A DNA stretch of 64,000 bases from Bacteroidales bacterium (GCA_016707785.1 JADJGZ010000005.1:186001-250000); one strand, 5' to 3'. Shown: positions 8,784-18,937, counted from the first letter of the stretch. Numbers and translations: made by a program. The notes: generated from the sequence alone by a model not told the origin.

Positions 8784-9698
8784 ATGATTACAACCGAAAA
8801 ACTTACCAAACGATACAAGGATGTAGTAGCCGTTTCTGAAATTTCCCTCAACGTAAACAAAGGAGAAATCTATGGATTCCTGGGATTGAATGGTGCAGGC
8901 AAAACTACTACCATCAGGATGTTACTTGGGATGATACAACCTGATTCAGGGAAAGCATTTATTGATGGCATGAAGGTCCAATCCAACAAAACGGACCTCT
9001 GGAAAGAAATCGGCTACCTGGTGGAAGTACCATACTCCTATCCGGATCTTACGGTACAGGAAAACCTTGAAATCATCCGCAGTCTAAGGCTATTAAAAGA
9101 TAAAAATGCAGTATTATCAGTCATGGAGTCACTTAAGCTTACTCAATATGCAAACAGAAAGGCAAGGCATTTATCACTAGGCAATGCACAAAGGCTTGGA
9201 TTGGCAAAAGCATTGATTCATCACCCGAAAATCCTCATTTTGGATGAACCATCGAATGGCCTTGATCCTGCAGGTATATATGAAATCAGGGAATTATTAA
9301 AAACCCTGGCACAGGAACAAGGAGTTACTGTTTTTGTTTCCAGTCATATACTGGGAGAAATATCAAAGTTTGCGACCCGGATAGGTATCATTCATAATGG
9401 AAAGCTAATACAGGAAATAAATACGGCTGAATTGGAATTACTTTGTCATAAACATTTAAACGTCAGCACAAGGGATAATGATGCAGCTATCAAAGTGCTG
9501 TCATCGCAAGGAATCACTGCAGACAAAGAAAGTGAAAGTATACTTCAGATCAATGATATTGAACTCATTAAAAAACCCGAAATCATTACCACCATCCTGG
9601 TAAATCAGCAATTACCCCCAACCATGTTACATGTTGTTGAAGAGGACCTGGAAACCTATTTCTTCAGAACCATTGGAATTCAAAAAACGGCACAATGA
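8784..9698 (+). CDS. ABC transporter ATP-binding protein
   Basis: 304 residues. Walker A GLNGAGKTTT (~36-45), Q-loop region, signature LSLGNAQR (a divergent LSxGxxQR), Walker B ILILDEPSNGLDPAG and a switch His in SSHILGE are all present, so ATPase activity is expected. The ~75-residue C-terminal extension is typical of ABC-2 exporters of the bacitracin/lantibiotic or CcmA type. The stop overlaps the start of the next gene (ATGA), so ATPase and permease are translationally coupled. Substrate unknown. The start codon follows directly on a 10-bp repeat array, with no Shine-Dalgarno sequence. Confidence 0.92.
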   Translation: MITTEKLTKRYKDVVAVSEISLNVNKGEIYGFLGLNGAGKTTTIRMLLGMIQPDSGKAFIDGMKVQSNKTDLWKEIGYLVEVPYSYPDLTVQENLEIIRSLRLLKDKNAVLSVMESLKLTQYANRKARHLSLGNAQRLGLAKALIHHPKILILDEPSNGLDPAGIYEIRELLKTLAQEQGVTVFVSSHILGEISKFATRIGIIHNGKLIQEINTAELELLCHKHLNVSTRDNDAAIKVLSSQGITADKESESILQINDIELIKKPEIITTILVNQQLPPTMLHVVEEDLETYFFRTIGIQKTAQ

Positions 9699-10477
9699 GA
9701 AAAATCGCTATAGCAATTAAAGTTGAGTATCTGAAAATCAAGAGTTCAAAGATTTTTTGGATCACTCTTTTCTTATTTATCCTCATCCCTATTATGATGG
9801 GTCTGATGATTTATATTGTTCGTCATCCTGAAATATCTGCCAAACTTGGAATTATCGGTGCAAAAGCATCCTTATTTGGTAATGCTGATGGTCCGGCGTA
9901 TATGGGCCTGGTAATACAGGCCATTGCATCCGTTGGTCTAATTGGGTATGGATTCGTTACTTCCTGGATGTTTGGAAGTGAACATACTCAACACACAATG
10001 AAAGATATACTGGCATTGCCGGTTTCAAGAAATCATATTGTACTGGCAAAGTTTTTTATAGTGATTTGCTGGAGTATACTGCTTTCATTCGTGATGATAA
10101 TTAGTGCATTGATAATCTGCTATTTAATGAATCTTTCCGGTTTCACTGCCACCAATCTGAAGGAGAGTATCTCAACATTTGCTATTACTGCATTAATGAC
10201 CATACTCTTATGCAGCCCGGTTGCTTTTCTGGCCGGCTATGGAAGAGGTCTGGTTGCCCCATTAGGTTTTATCTTCGTAACAATGATAATGGCACAATTT
10301 GTTGCATTATCTGGGTTAGGCGCCTATTTCCCATGGTCAATCCCAGGTTTAAATACAGCTCCGGAAGGTACAGAAGGTATGAAGCTACTGCCGGTTAGTT
10401 ATGTAATTCTGACATTAACATTTATCGGGGGATACTGGGCTACTCAATTCTGGTGGAATCATGCTGATCACCACTGA
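9695..10477 (+). CDS. ABC-2 type transporter permease
   Basis: 260 residues with about six hydrophobic segments, starting with IFWITLFLFILIPIMMGLMI (~19-38) and ending with a helix at VILTLTFIGGYWATQFWW. Family resemblance is to ABC-2 membrane proteins that pair with a separate ATPase. It overlaps the ATPase gene by four bases. The pair probably forms a homodimeric exporter in the inner membrane; the neighbouring TetR gene suggests induction by its substrate. Confidence 0.85.
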   Translation: MRKIAIAIKVEYLKIKSSKIFWITLFLFILIPIMMGLMIYIVRHPEISAKLGIIGAKASLFGNADGPAYMGLVIQAIASVGLIGYGFVTSWMFGSEHTQHTMKDILALPVSRNHIVLAKFFIVICWSILLSFVMIISALIICYLMNLSGFTATNLKESISTFAITALMTILLCSPVAFLAGYGRGLVAPLGFIFVTMIMAQFVALSGLGAYFPWSIPGLNTAPEGTEGMKLLPVSYVILTLTFIGGYWATQFWWNHADHH

Positions 10478-10544
10478 ACCCTGATTTTTGCATGATAAAG
10501 TTCAAGATTCTAAGAGTTGACATAAATTTTTCAATGACCAAGCC

Positions 10545-13295
10545 TTATCTCTTCTTCATTTCAATCTCCAGCCCACCCCTGGCTTTTGCAGCCTTATTCA
10601 ACCTATATTTGAATGAGAGCAAAACATATCGACCAATGATGTTGGATCGTACTTCTCTGAGGTAATTCATTTCACTTGTCCGTTGCAGGCCTTTGTTTTC
10701 ATTGAGCAAATCGTTTGATTCAAGCTGAAGAATACCCCTGTGGTTCCTGAGGAAGCTGTAACTCATTTCTGCACCCAGCAAAGGAATACTTACCGATTTC
10801 TGATAGCTGCCTGAACTATAATTTATCACGTCAGCATTCATTCCAAAGTGCCAGCTATCATTCGGATTATAATTGAACTCCGCAAAATAGTTCAAAGTGA
10901 TATACTTGTTATTCAATCCGGATTGAAGCGAATATTTTGCATCGGTAAAGCTAATTTCAGCTCCAATGTCGAGGTCCCATTTCTCTTTCTTCCTGTTGTC
11001 CAGGCTCAAAAGGACACTTCTTGAAAAACTGTTTGTTTTATTCTCTGCATCATTTACAAAGCTCAATCCATTTGTCCAACGTCCGTTCAGTCCTAAATGC
11101 AGGTTCATCCCGATGATTTTTAGCGGTGTAGTGAAGTCAATATTTCCATTCAATTCTCTCTCATTATCAGTATTCAGCAAGTATATCCGCTGAACAAGGC
11201 TATCGGAAATCCACCGGGAAAACCCAATTTTGTCGACTATATAAGTTCCTCCAACCCTGGCAAAAACTGAAGTTTGCGAAAACTGGTCAAAAAGCAGCCA
11301 GTTAGCAAAGATTTCATGCCTGGTTTCTGGCTTTAATTTCCTGTTTCCATAGAAAAGTGACTGCGGATTTGAATTATCAACTACCGGGAGAAGAAATTCA
11401 AGTGTTGGCTCTGAGAGGGAAGAATTATAATCAAGGCTTAGACGGTTACCTGTTGAATAATCCCATTCCCAGCTAAAAGAAGGCAGGACCCTGGCATATG
11501 TAGTCTGTTCACCTTCATCACCTGACAGGACGTTTTTGTTGTCAACAATCTGGACGGTTAAGCCTGGCACTATCCTCATCTTTGAAAAATTCCACCTGAT
11601 TCGTGCCGTAGGATTGACCAGTAACAGACTTCTGCTGAAATCCGGACTCAGACTATCAACAGGGGATTGTTCTTCTCCTGATAAACCCTGGGTTCTGTTT
11701 AATGAATTCTTTTCAAAACTTGCACTCACATCAGGTTCAAAATAAAGGCCTTTCGCTATTTTGACCATTGAGCCCAAACTAGCCCCAATTTCCTGAGAGC
11801 GTGAATCTTTATTCCTGAACTGATGATCACGGTAGAGCACTTCAATTCCAGCGTATTGACTGAGATTCAGCCGGTCATTGTCACTCAGGCTTTTGCTGAA
11901 ATTTGCATTCATGCCCAACCTGTAGAGTTTGAATATTCCCCTTCCTTTCTTCATCGCAGAAAATGTACTGCTCGCTGACATCCCGGATCGTTTCATTTTT
12001 GCATTCGATTCCAGCTGATGGATAAAATCATTTTCACGAATTGCTTTTGAGAAGGATAAGGCATCTTCTCTTGAATCAGTCAACCCTATTGAACCATTAA
12101 ACATCAAGGTTCTGGTAGTATCTGATTTATCCTTCCAGCCAAGGTTCAGCCGGTGACTATAATTTCGGCTGTTTTCGTCGTTTTGGTTTTCTTCAGTGAA
12201 TTCACCTGTAGCCAGGTAATTCCTGGTAAAACCTTTCTGGATTAGGTTTCTGTCGGTGCCGCTTCCCATGTAACTGGCATAAATCCGGTTGTTTTTCTTC
12301 AGATCAAAGGAATAGTTTATCCCTCCGGCTCCTGAGGTGACCAATCCGTTCACTGTTTGTCCAAAATTTATGGGTAATTCATCATCGCTGCTTATACTGA
12401 AACGCATGGAGCCACTCCCCATCATAGCTGGCAGTCCCCCATTGAAATCAATATAATCCTGGAAACTGAATCCGAACCGGTTGATATTGTTGAGCATACC
12501 TAATACAGCAAACTGATTGCTTTTAGTAAACCGATATACCTTTGCCGAAGCGGCATATCTTTCATTAGTCCCTGCTCCTGCCGTAACATCACCAAGCCAG
12601 GCTTGCTTTTTCCCATCCTTCAGAAGCAAATTGATGGTCTTGTCCCGTGACCCATCATCAATTCCGGCCAATTCAGCAGCTTCAGATTTCTTGTCATATA
12701 CTTGCACTTTATTGATAGCATCAGCAGGGAGATTTTTAGTGGCCACTTTCGGATCGGAACTAAAGAATTCTTTCCCATCCACCATCACATTTTTGACATC
12801 CTCTCCCATCGCCTTAATATTTCCTGCTCTATCCACTTCCACACCGGGAAGTTTCCGTAGTAAATCTTCTGCTACAGCATCAGGTTTGGTTTTAAAAGCA
12901 GCAGCATTGTATTCTATGGTATCCTTTTTAACTGTTATCGGGATATATTCGCCCAGCACTTCCGCTTCTGACAAATTCAATGATTTGACCTTCAATACTA
13001 CCACACCATAATCGCCAGCTTTTTCAGGAAAAACAATACTTTCATAATAAGTCTGAAAACCAATAAATGCCACCTGTAAAATATAAGTTCCCTTTGTGAT
13101 TCGTTTGATTTCAAAATTTCCCTGTTCGTTGGTTATACCAAAGAACAATAATGTTGAATCAGAAGGTTTTAACAAAGCAACCGTTGCATAAGGCAAGGGT
13201 TTGGCACTTTCATCATACACTTTGCCTGAAAGAGAAGTCTGGGCCTGAATGATAAACGGGAACAGGATGAAAAAAGGAATCAGAAACCTAAGCAT
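10545..13295 (-). CDS. TonB-receptor-like outer-membrane beta-barrel protein
   Basis: 916 residues. Signal peptide ending IIQAQ (~18), a carboxypeptidase-regulatory-like beta-sandwich (SLSGKVYDESAKPLPYATV, ~21-100), a plug-like domain with RKLPGVEVDRAGNI and VMVDGKEFF, then a long barrel of alternating strands ending FKYRLNKAAKARG. This is the outer_membrane_beta-barrel_3/OMP family of Bacteroidota rather than a SusC (no SusD partner, no clear TonB box). It begins one base after the stop of the GLPGLI gene, so the two form an operon. A role in metal or peptide handling is often proposed for such pairs; here it is inference. Confidence 0.85.
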   Translation of the reverse strand: MLRFLIPFFILFPFIIQAQTSLSGKVYDESAKPLPYATVALLKPSDSTLLFFGITNEQGNFEIKRITKGTYILQVAFIGFQTYYESIVFPEKAGDYGVVVLKVKSLNLSEAEVLGEYIPITVKKDTIEYNAAAFKTKPDAVAEDLLRKLPGVEVDRAGNIKAMGEDVKNVMVDGKEFFSSDPKVATKNLPADAINKVQVYDKKSEAAELAGIDDGSRDKTINLLLKDGKKQAWLGDVTAGAGTNERYAASAKVYRFTKSNQFAVLGMLNNINRFGFSFQDYIDFNGGLPAMMGSGSMRFSISSDDELPINFGQTVNGLVTSGAGGINYSFDLKKNNRIYASYMGSGTDRNLIQKGFTRNYLATGEFTEENQNDENSRNYSHRLNLGWKDKSDTTRTLMFNGSIGLTDSREDALSFSKAIRENDFIHQLESNAKMKRSGMSASSTFSAMKKGRGIFKLYRLGMNANFSKSLSDNDRLNLSQYAGIEVLYRDHQFRNKDSRSQEIGASLGSMVKIAKGLYFEPDVSASFEKNSLNRTQGLSGEEQSPVDSLSPDFSRSLLLVNPTARIRWNFSKMRIVPGLTVQIVDNKNVLSGDEGEQTTYARVLPSFSWEWDYSTGNRLSLDYNSSLSEPTLEFLLPVVDNSNPQSLFYGNRKLKPETRHEIFANWLLFDQFSQTSVFARVGGTYIVDKIGFSRWISDSLVQRIYLLNTDNERELNGNIDFTTPLKIIGMNLHLGLNGRWTNGLSFVNDAENKTNSFSRSVLLSLDNRKKEKWDLDIGAEISFTDAKYSLQSGLNNKYITLNYFAEFNYNPNDSWHFGMNADVINYSSGSYQKSVSIPLLGAEMSYSFLRNHRGILQLESNDLLNENKGLQRTSEMNYLREVRSNIIGRYVLLSFKYRLNKAAKARGGLEIEMKKR

Positions 13296-14030
13296 CTACC
13301 GGGTTATTTTAATCATGAACACACCACCACCTTCACTATTCATCTCACCGGTTTTTTCTTCAACAATGGCCTGAAACTCCTCTTTTGTAACCTTTTTTCC
13401 CTGTTTTGGCTTCACCATAAGTGCCTTAACATCAGCTTGAGTGATGGATGAAGTCGTAATTATTCTTTTCCCGTCATTCACATTAACTTCCAGGATGAGT
13501 CCGGGGAGCCCGCGATAATTACCGGGTCCTGATGAAACAGGAATGGATGGGGTAAACCAGGCAACAGTTTTTGAACTATCCTTTTCGTAATATGCTTCCA
13601 GGCAAGGATAATCCAGAATTTGTTTCCGGTTCCCGGTTAATTTCCAGGGTAATGAATCAGGAATGGATTCAATGAGAAACATACGGGACATGAAATCCCT
13701 TTGTTCAATAACTTTCTGATTATTAATATCGAAATAGACTTTTTCATCAGGTTCCTCCATTTTCACCACCATCATTCCTCCCCCGGCCATTTCTTCTGTC
13801 ACTTCCTGATCGTCTGTTTGGGCTTGATTTACTAATAATGTTGCATCCGGTGTAAAATGTAACAGCTTAGTCACTTTTCTTTCTTTTGGCAGCAAATCCT
13901 GCATTGCCGCTCCTTCGCCTTCCAGGTGGATCTCTAATTTCATTGTTTCATCATATACAACCGTCCCTTGCTGAGCAATAACAGTCAACATACAAAGCAT
14001 TGCCGGGATAATCATCAGGATATTTTTCAT
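13296..14030 (-). CDS. GLPGLI-family protein
   Basis: 244 residues, signal peptide ending VIAQQ (~20). The family hallmark appears as NYRGLPGLILEVN (~168-180), followed by a short beta-rich tail. GLPGLI proteins (TIGR01200) are periplasmic or outer-membrane-associated proteins of unknown biochemical role, commonly next to TonB-receptor-like barrels, as here (next gene starts immediately after). The gene is divergent from a histidine kinase/response regulator operon; shared upstream direct repeats suggest that the regulator controls it. Confidence 0.9.
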   Translation of the reverse strand: MKNILMIIPAMLCMLTVIAQQGTVVYDETMKLEIHLEGEGAAMQDLLPKERKVTKLLHFTPDATLLVNQAQTDDQEVTEEMAGGGMMVVKMEEPDEKVYFDINNQKVIEQRDFMSRMFLIESIPDSLPWKLTGNRKQILDYPCLEAYYEKDSSKTVAWFTPSIPVSSGPGNYRGLPGLILEVNVNDGKRIITTSSITQADVKALMVKPKQGKKVTKEEFQAIVEEKTGEMNSEGGGVFMIKITR

Positions 14031-14049
14031 AGGATTAGATTTTATCCGT

Positions 14050-14151
14050 CAAAAGTATAACCTCATCAGATCGGTGAAGGTTAATTCACAGCTAATTAAG
14101 GTTAATTAAGGTTAATGGCTATCCTATAAGGCAGGTATTCAATTATTTTTG
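14050..14151. promoter_or_regulatory. Divergent promoters with phased AAGGTTAAT repeats
   Basis: On the minus strand TACTTTTG (14057-14050) is the -7 box for the GLPGLI operon; on the plus strand TATTTTTG (14144-14151) is the -7 box for the kinase operon. Between them AAGGTTAAT occurs exactly at 14077, 14098 and 14108, with a degenerate copy at ~14088, giving a 10-11 base step. Direct repeats one helical turn apart are the normal binding pattern of OmpR-family regulators, so this is the likely site for the response regulator at 15652. Confidence 0.65.
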
Positions 14152-14155
14152 CATC

Positions 14156-15655
14156 ATGCATATGAAGAAGAAATCAACCCGGCTTCCTTTGATAAGTTCG
14201 ATGATGATAGTTGCCCAGCTATTATTAATGATACTCACTATTCACTGGCTGAACATGCAATACGGGGAACATAAGAAGACCCTAATGAAGGACATTTCTG
14301 AGCTTTGGATGCGTTCTCAGCAGCAGATGATTGATTCTTTAATTCTAAAACAATACATCAATCCGATGATTGATAGTACCACTCATTTCAATTTTCAATT
14401 TGAATTCAATACTGATTCTCTCCAAAGGTATTCTTCCCTTGAAAGGGATGCACTCATGAATATGGAAGTACCTCCTATTCATCTTCCTGTAGAAGAAAGC
14501 AAAATCATAGTAAAAGTGAGTGATTCGGTGAAGGTAAAAGCATTTACAAAGCACGATGATCCTTCATTTTTTAAAAGGGACCTGGTGTTGAAAGGGGTAA
14601 AACTATTTGTTAATGAGTTCTCCGACAGCAGTTTTAATGGTCAGAATATGGCAGCATGGGCAATGGATTCAGATACTAACCTTTTTAAAAGCACTTTTAC
14701 TAAGGAGATAGCCGGGTTCGATCCGAAAATCAGGATCTTATGGAAAACCCAGGATTTTCCTGACAGCAGTTTCTTTCAGGCAAAACCTCCGCCACATTTA
14801 CAGATGGTTACAGGAGATAAAAGTATTGAAGCAAATATCGAGGGTTATAGCCTAATGATCCTTGCAAAAATGCTACCACAGATTGGCTTTGCATTATTGC
14901 TTGTGATACTTACTGCTCTGGCATTTCTTCTCAGTCATAGAAGTTTAAGGACACAAGAATTGTTAAACATTCAACGGAACGATTTTATCAGAAATATGTC
15001 ACATGAATTAAAAACCCCTGTTGCCACTGTGAAGGTTGCGCTCGAGGCATTAAAGAAATATGACAGAAGTAATGATCCCCATATCATGAATGAATACCTT
15101 GATATGGCTACGTCTGAAGCTGACAGGCTGGAATTACTGATTAACAGGGTTATGAGCATTTCTGACAATGGAGATGCATTCTTATCCAATCCTGTAGAAG
15201 TAAATATGAAGGTATTATTAAGTGGCGTTCTTCATACACTCAAACCCCGGTTGGATAGCGAACAGGCTGAAATCATACTCGAATTTCCCGGAGATGAATG
15301 TGTTGTAATGGCTGATCCTTTGCATGTTAGTGGAGTATTAATCAACCTTCTGGATAATAGTCTGAAATACAGCACTGCACCTGCCAGAATCAGCATTACA
15401 TTGAAAAATGCAAATGATTTCATTCATATAGAAGTTGCTGACAAAGGAATTGGAGTGCCTGAAGAATTCCGGGATAAAATTTTTGAGAAATTCTTCAGGG
15501 CTCCTACCGGTGATATTCATGATGTAAAGGGATATGGCCTTGGTCTGAGTTATGCCAGAACTGTCATGCATCAGCATCATGGAAGCATCACCTATCGATC
15601 TGTACCAGAAGGAGGAAGTATTTTTACACTCATTTTTCCAAAAAAGAAATCATGA
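14156..15655 (+). CDS. Two-component sensor histidine kinase
   Basis: 499 residues (a start at the second ATG, 14162, is equally likely). Transmembrane helices at ~12-32 and ~240-262 bracket a periplasmic sensor domain with no recognisable fold. Cytoplasmic part: H-box FIRNMSHELKTPVATVK (phospho-His ~285), N-box LINLLDNSLKY, G1 DKGIGVPEE, and GYGLGLSYARTV. It phosphorylates the response regulator whose start overlaps its stop (ATGA). The divergent outer-membrane/GLPGLI operon is the probable output, so the signal may be envelope-related. Confidence 0.93.
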   Translation: MHMKKKSTRLPLISSMMIVAQLLLMILTIHWLNMQYGEHKKTLMKDISELWMRSQQQMIDSLILKQYINPMIDSTTHFNFQFEFNTDSLQRYSSLERDALMNMEVPPIHLPVEESKIIVKVSDSVKVKAFTKHDDPSFFKRDLVLKGVKLFVNEFSDSSFNGQNMAAWAMDSDTNLFKSTFTKEIAGFDPKIRILWKTQDFPDSSFFQAKPPPHLQMVTGDKSIEANIEGYSLMILAKMLPQIGFALLLVILTALAFLLSHRSLRTQELLNIQRNDFIRNMSHELKTPVATVKVALEALKKYDRSNDPHIMNEYLDMATSEADRLELLINRVMSISDNGDAFLSNPVEVNMKVLLSGVLHTLKPRLDSEQAEIILEFPGDECVVMADPLHVSGVLINLLDNSLKYSTAPARISITLKNANDFIHIEVADKGIGVPEEFRDKIFEKFFRAPTGDIHDVKGYGLGLSYARTVMHQHHGSITYRSVPEGGSIFTLIFPKKKS

Positions 15656-16335
15656 AAACCAGGGTTTTATATATTGAAGACGAAGCCTTTTTAGGAAGAA
15701 TTGTAAGTGAAACACTTCAGCAACAAGGGTTTGACATCCAATTGATTACGGATGGGGCAAAAGTAATGGAAGCATTACATTCTTTTGAGCCTGATATCTG
15801 TGTTCTCGATATTATGCTCCCAAATGTGGACGGGTACACACTATGTAAACAAATCAAGACTGAAAAACCTTCATTGCCAGTGATCTTCCTTACTGCTAAG
15901 AGTGAGACAGAGGATCTGGTCAAAGGGTTTGAATGCGGGGGTACCGATTATATTAAAAAACCATTTAGCATGGAAGAGCTGATGGTCAGGATAAAAAATC
16001 AACTATTTCTATTGACTTCAAAAAAGCAGAATGGGAAAGATGAGATTCACCTGGGAAAGTACACGCTCTATCCCTTGCGATATGAGTTAATTTCACCTAC
16101 CACTACTTTCTCCTTATCTGCAAGGGAGATGGAAATTGTGGGAATGCTTACAGAAACCATTAACCAAGTGATTGAACGAAGATCCCTTTTACTTAAGATC
16201 TGGGGGGATGACTCCTTTTTTAATTCGAGGACACTGGATGTATATATCAGGAAATTGAGAGCTTTATTTTCGGAGGATCCAGATATCCAATTAGTAACCC
16301 TAAAGGGAAAAGGCTATTTATTTCTGATCAAATGA
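15652..16335 (+). CDS. OmpR/PhoB-family response regulator
   Basis: 227 residues. Receiver domain 1-120 with acidic pocket EDE near the N-terminus, phosphoacceptor Asp in VLDIMLPNVDGY (~52), Thr in FLTAKSE and Lys in YIKKPF. The C-terminal winged helix (~135-227) ends in RTLDVYIRKLRALF and a KGKGYLF wing, as in PhoB. Translationally coupled to the kinase. Direct repeats with 10-11 base spacing upstream of the operon and of the divergent gene are its probable targets. Confidence 0.94.
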   Translation: MKTRVLYIEDEAFLGRIVSETLQQQGFDIQLITDGAKVMEALHSFEPDICVLDIMLPNVDGYTLCKQIKTEKPSLPVIFLTAKSETEDLVKGFECGGTDYIKKPFSMEELMVRIKNQLFLLTSKKQNGKDEIHLGKYTLYPLRYELISPTTTFSLSAREMEIVGMLTETINQVIERRSLLLKIWGDDSFFNSRTLDVYIRKLRALFSEDPDIQLVTLKGKGYLFLIK

Positions 16336-16337
16336 AC

Positions 16338-16697
16338 CTAGTTCTCAGAATCAGATGGTGTGATGAAAAGAATTACTGTAGCCCAAACCTGAATTAGCAG
16401 AGGGGCTACTCCAAGGATTCCGGAAAGCAGTTTATCATTCACCACCTGGAAAATAAGTGTTATGCTGTAAATATTAATAATTGTTAATAACAGCATCAGG
16501 TATTTGACCCAATTATAACCCTTTCGGACAAGTAAGCCAATTCCTGCCAGCAATATCCAGGATGTGAGGGAAATATACAAATGAGAGCGTTGTGAAAGAT
16601 TCTCTTCACGAAGAAGGAAACTAACCATACCCAGCCCGATAGACAGGAAAATAATATTGGATGATTTTACAAAATTGGATGGAACTACTTTATCCAT
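16338..16697 (-). CDS. Small four-helix membrane protein, unknown function
   Basis: 119 residues with about four hydrophobic segments (for example YISLTSWILLAGIGLLV and YLMLLLTIINIYSITLIF). No motif was recognised. It converges with the response regulator, with two bases between the stops. Charged residues are few and mostly at helix ends. No operon partner is evident. Confidence 0.55.
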   Translation of the reverse strand: MDKVVPSNFVKSSNIIFLSIGLGMVSFLLREENLSQRSHLYISLTSWILLAGIGLLVRKGYNWVKYLMLLLTIINIYSITLIFQVVNDKLLSGILGVAPLLIQVWATVILFITPSDSEN

Positions 16698-16791
16698 ATT
16701 CAGTTATTTAAACCAGGTCATCCCAAAAAAGTGAATTTCCTGGTATTGCTATAGAATCAGCCTAAGTGTAAATGTCTGTATGCATTGCAGA

Positions 16792-18846
16792 CTATTTGAT
16801 TCCCTTCAAACCTGCTTTTTCATATTCCAGTTTCATGATGGTTGCAGGTTCATTTTCATCAGCACCAATCTGGACAACTTTGGATGTAATTCCGGGATAT
16901 TTATCCTGAATAAATGCCATGTATCTCTCCACAGTATTGATGATTTGACCGTTCTTTACAAGTGAATTTCTTCTCAGGTTAGCGGTCAGGACATAAGAAA
17001 CATTGTTTTTATGAAGACTCAGCAGCAATGAATCCGGGTAAATCAAAGTAGTAGCTTTATCATCTTTCCCACGAAGTATGGATAAAGAATCCGGAGATGT
17101 AGTTCCCTGAATTCCAAATGCACTCATACTTCCAATAACTGACACTCTAAGATTATCAGGCAAATTATCAATAAAATAGACTTTGTCAGCAGCAAAAAAT
17201 TGTGCCACAATATTTTGTTTTAAGGTCCGAATGAGGTCGGGAGGTAGTTGTTTCCCTTCGAACTGGTCATAGGAGTAAGCAACATATGACCCCTGGGAAT
17301 TTTTCCAGTCGCTAAAAAAACGGTCTTTGTCAAAGGCTGGTAGCTGCATGATTCCATAGAAATTCCTGCCTTCACCATAAACAAAGGAAATAGAAGGTTT
17401 TCTACAAGCGATAACAGCATCTTCAGGCAGGTTAGAGGCGGCCCATTCACTTGCCTGTAAATAATGTTTCCAATCTGGTGTAAGACCTCCAAAACGGCCT
17501 GATTCTTTGCGGGCTTCTTTGATCTGAGTAGCAGAAGCACCTATGGTTTGAAAAAACGCAATAACTGCTATCAGTGGAAGGACAAACTGAAGTATTTTAA
17601 GGTTCTTTTGCTGGAACAGATAATATAAGGCTGCCACAACCAGCATTAACAGAAATGAGAAGGCTGGAATAATCAAACGGCCCTGATCCCATTTGGCCTG
17701 AAGTACTACGAAAGTAACCAGCAAAAAAGCTCCGGCTACAAGCCCTGTAAAGAACAAGTAGTTGTTTTTCAAGTAAGTATATCCAAGTCCAATTATTGCA
17801 AGCAGATATATTAATATGGTAAGAAGCGGGAATAAAGTAAGAACAGGGGCATAGGTGCGGAATCCTGTCATATAAAGAAAATGCTTCGAAAGGTAAAGGT
17901 TGGAGTTATCAAAGAACCGTTTAATCAATCCACCGAAGTCCTCTTTCCCGTCCTGTGGGGCATAATAGTCTTTGTTCAACAGGCTGGTTCCCTGGTTACT
18001 GAATTGCAGTCCACCTTCACTCCATAAGGCATATTTAATCCCTTGAAAAGTAATGAAAACAGCACCGAATGCTAAAATAAAGTATGCCAGGTTTTTCCAT
18101 TGTCCCTTCAGCAGGAAATAAGCACCGGCAGCCATAAGGGCAGAATAGCCAATACTGCGTGTAAGAGTTAAAAGAAGTAAAATTAATGCAAGAATGAAGT
18201 GCCGTTTCAGATCTTCCCTGAAAGTAAATTTCTTATCCTGGTCAATAAAGTAATTAAAGAAAACCAACACCATCAGTATTTGCATCAGGATATAAAAAGC
18301 CTCTGAATAGGCCTGGCTGGCATAATAAAGGAGATAACCATTGATAGAACTTAAAGCAATTACAATTACCAGGATTGTGGCCGGGATTCGATTTCTGAAG
18401 GTTCTGTAAATAAGGTAAATGGATGCCAACATTGCAACCATTGAGAATAATTTCAAAGGTGTAAGACTGATGCCGAAGATGGCAACCACCAATCCCAGTA
18501 CCATTGGAAACAATGGGCCCTGGAAAGCCGGGTATTTAAAAGAATGGATAAATTCTGATGCCCTGATGATATAAAAGGAATCATCCCCTGTGAGGCTAAC
18601 CTTTGGGTCATATAATAACAGACTGAAAAGCAGGGTTATACCCATGCTCAGCCATATCAACCAGGGGTGTGCTTTCTCCAGTGAGCGGTCCATCATCTCA
18701 AACAAGGAACCACCCATTTTGGGTTCAGAAGCTTTTTTATTGGTTGAAGTTACATTGTTTGGTTTTTCCCGGAGTTTCTCTTTGGACATGATCGGAGTAA
18801 TTAAAAGTTGACCTGAAGATGCTTTTCCAAATGCAAATGTCAACAA
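16792..18846 (-). CDS. GT-C (PMT/ArnT-like) membrane glycosyltransferase
   Basis: 684 residues; a later ATG at 18789 (MSKEKLREKP) is a good alternative start. About 11 transmembrane helices lie between residues ~60 and ~440, with the early periplasmic loop motif DPKVSLTGDDSFYII (acidic residues of the DDxx type used by GT-C enzymes with polyprenyl-phosphate sugar donors) at ~76-90. The last ~230 residues are a soluble periplasmic domain. Expected to transfer a sugar from a lipid carrier to a surface glycan or protein. The neighbouring divergent gene encodes a GT2 enzyme of the dolichyl-phosphate-mannose-synthase type, which could make that lipid-linked donor. Confidence 0.8.
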   Translation of the reverse strand: MLTFAFGKASSGQLLITPIMSKEKLREKPNNVTSTNKKASEPKMGGSLFEMMDRSLEKAHPWLIWLSMGITLLFSLLLYDPKVSLTGDDSFYIIRASEFIHSFKYPAFQGPLFPMVLGLVVAIFGISLTPLKLFSMVAMLASIYLIYRTFRNRIPATILVIVIALSSINGYLLYYASQAYSEAFYILMQILMVLVFFNYFIDQDKKFTFREDLKRHFILALILLLLTLTRSIGYSALMAAGAYFLLKGQWKNLAYFILAFGAVFITFQGIKYALWSEGGLQFSNQGTSLLNKDYYAPQDGKEDFGGLIKRFFDNSNLYLSKHFLYMTGFRTYAPVLTLFPLLTILIYLLAIIGLGYTYLKNNYLFFTGLVAGAFLLVTFVVLQAKWDQGRLIIPAFSFLLMLVVAALYYLFQQKNLKILQFVLPLIAVIAFFQTIGASATQIKEARKESGRFGGLTPDWKHYLQASEWAASNLPEDAVIACRKPSISFVYGEGRNFYGIMQLPAFDKDRFFSDWKNSQGSYVAYSYDQFEGKQLPPDLIRTLKQNIVAQFFAADKVYFIDNLPDNLRVSVIGSMSAFGIQGTTSPDSLSILRGKDDKATTLIYPDSLLLSLHKNNVSYVLTANLRRNSLVKNGQIINTVERYMAFIQDKYPGITSKVVQIGADENEPATIMKLEYEKAGLKGIK

Positions 18847-18937
18847 TATTCATTAATATCTAAACAGGGCACTTGAGTATAGTTGCCTGAACCTTTAAAA
18901 TGAGTGTCAATCCGGGAAAGATTTGAAATAATTTTCA

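Noticed and set aside
10545..13295. SusC-type TonB receptor
   Set aside because: There is no SusD partner and no clear TonB box; the GLPGLI neighbour and plug sequence fit the other outer-membrane barrel family.
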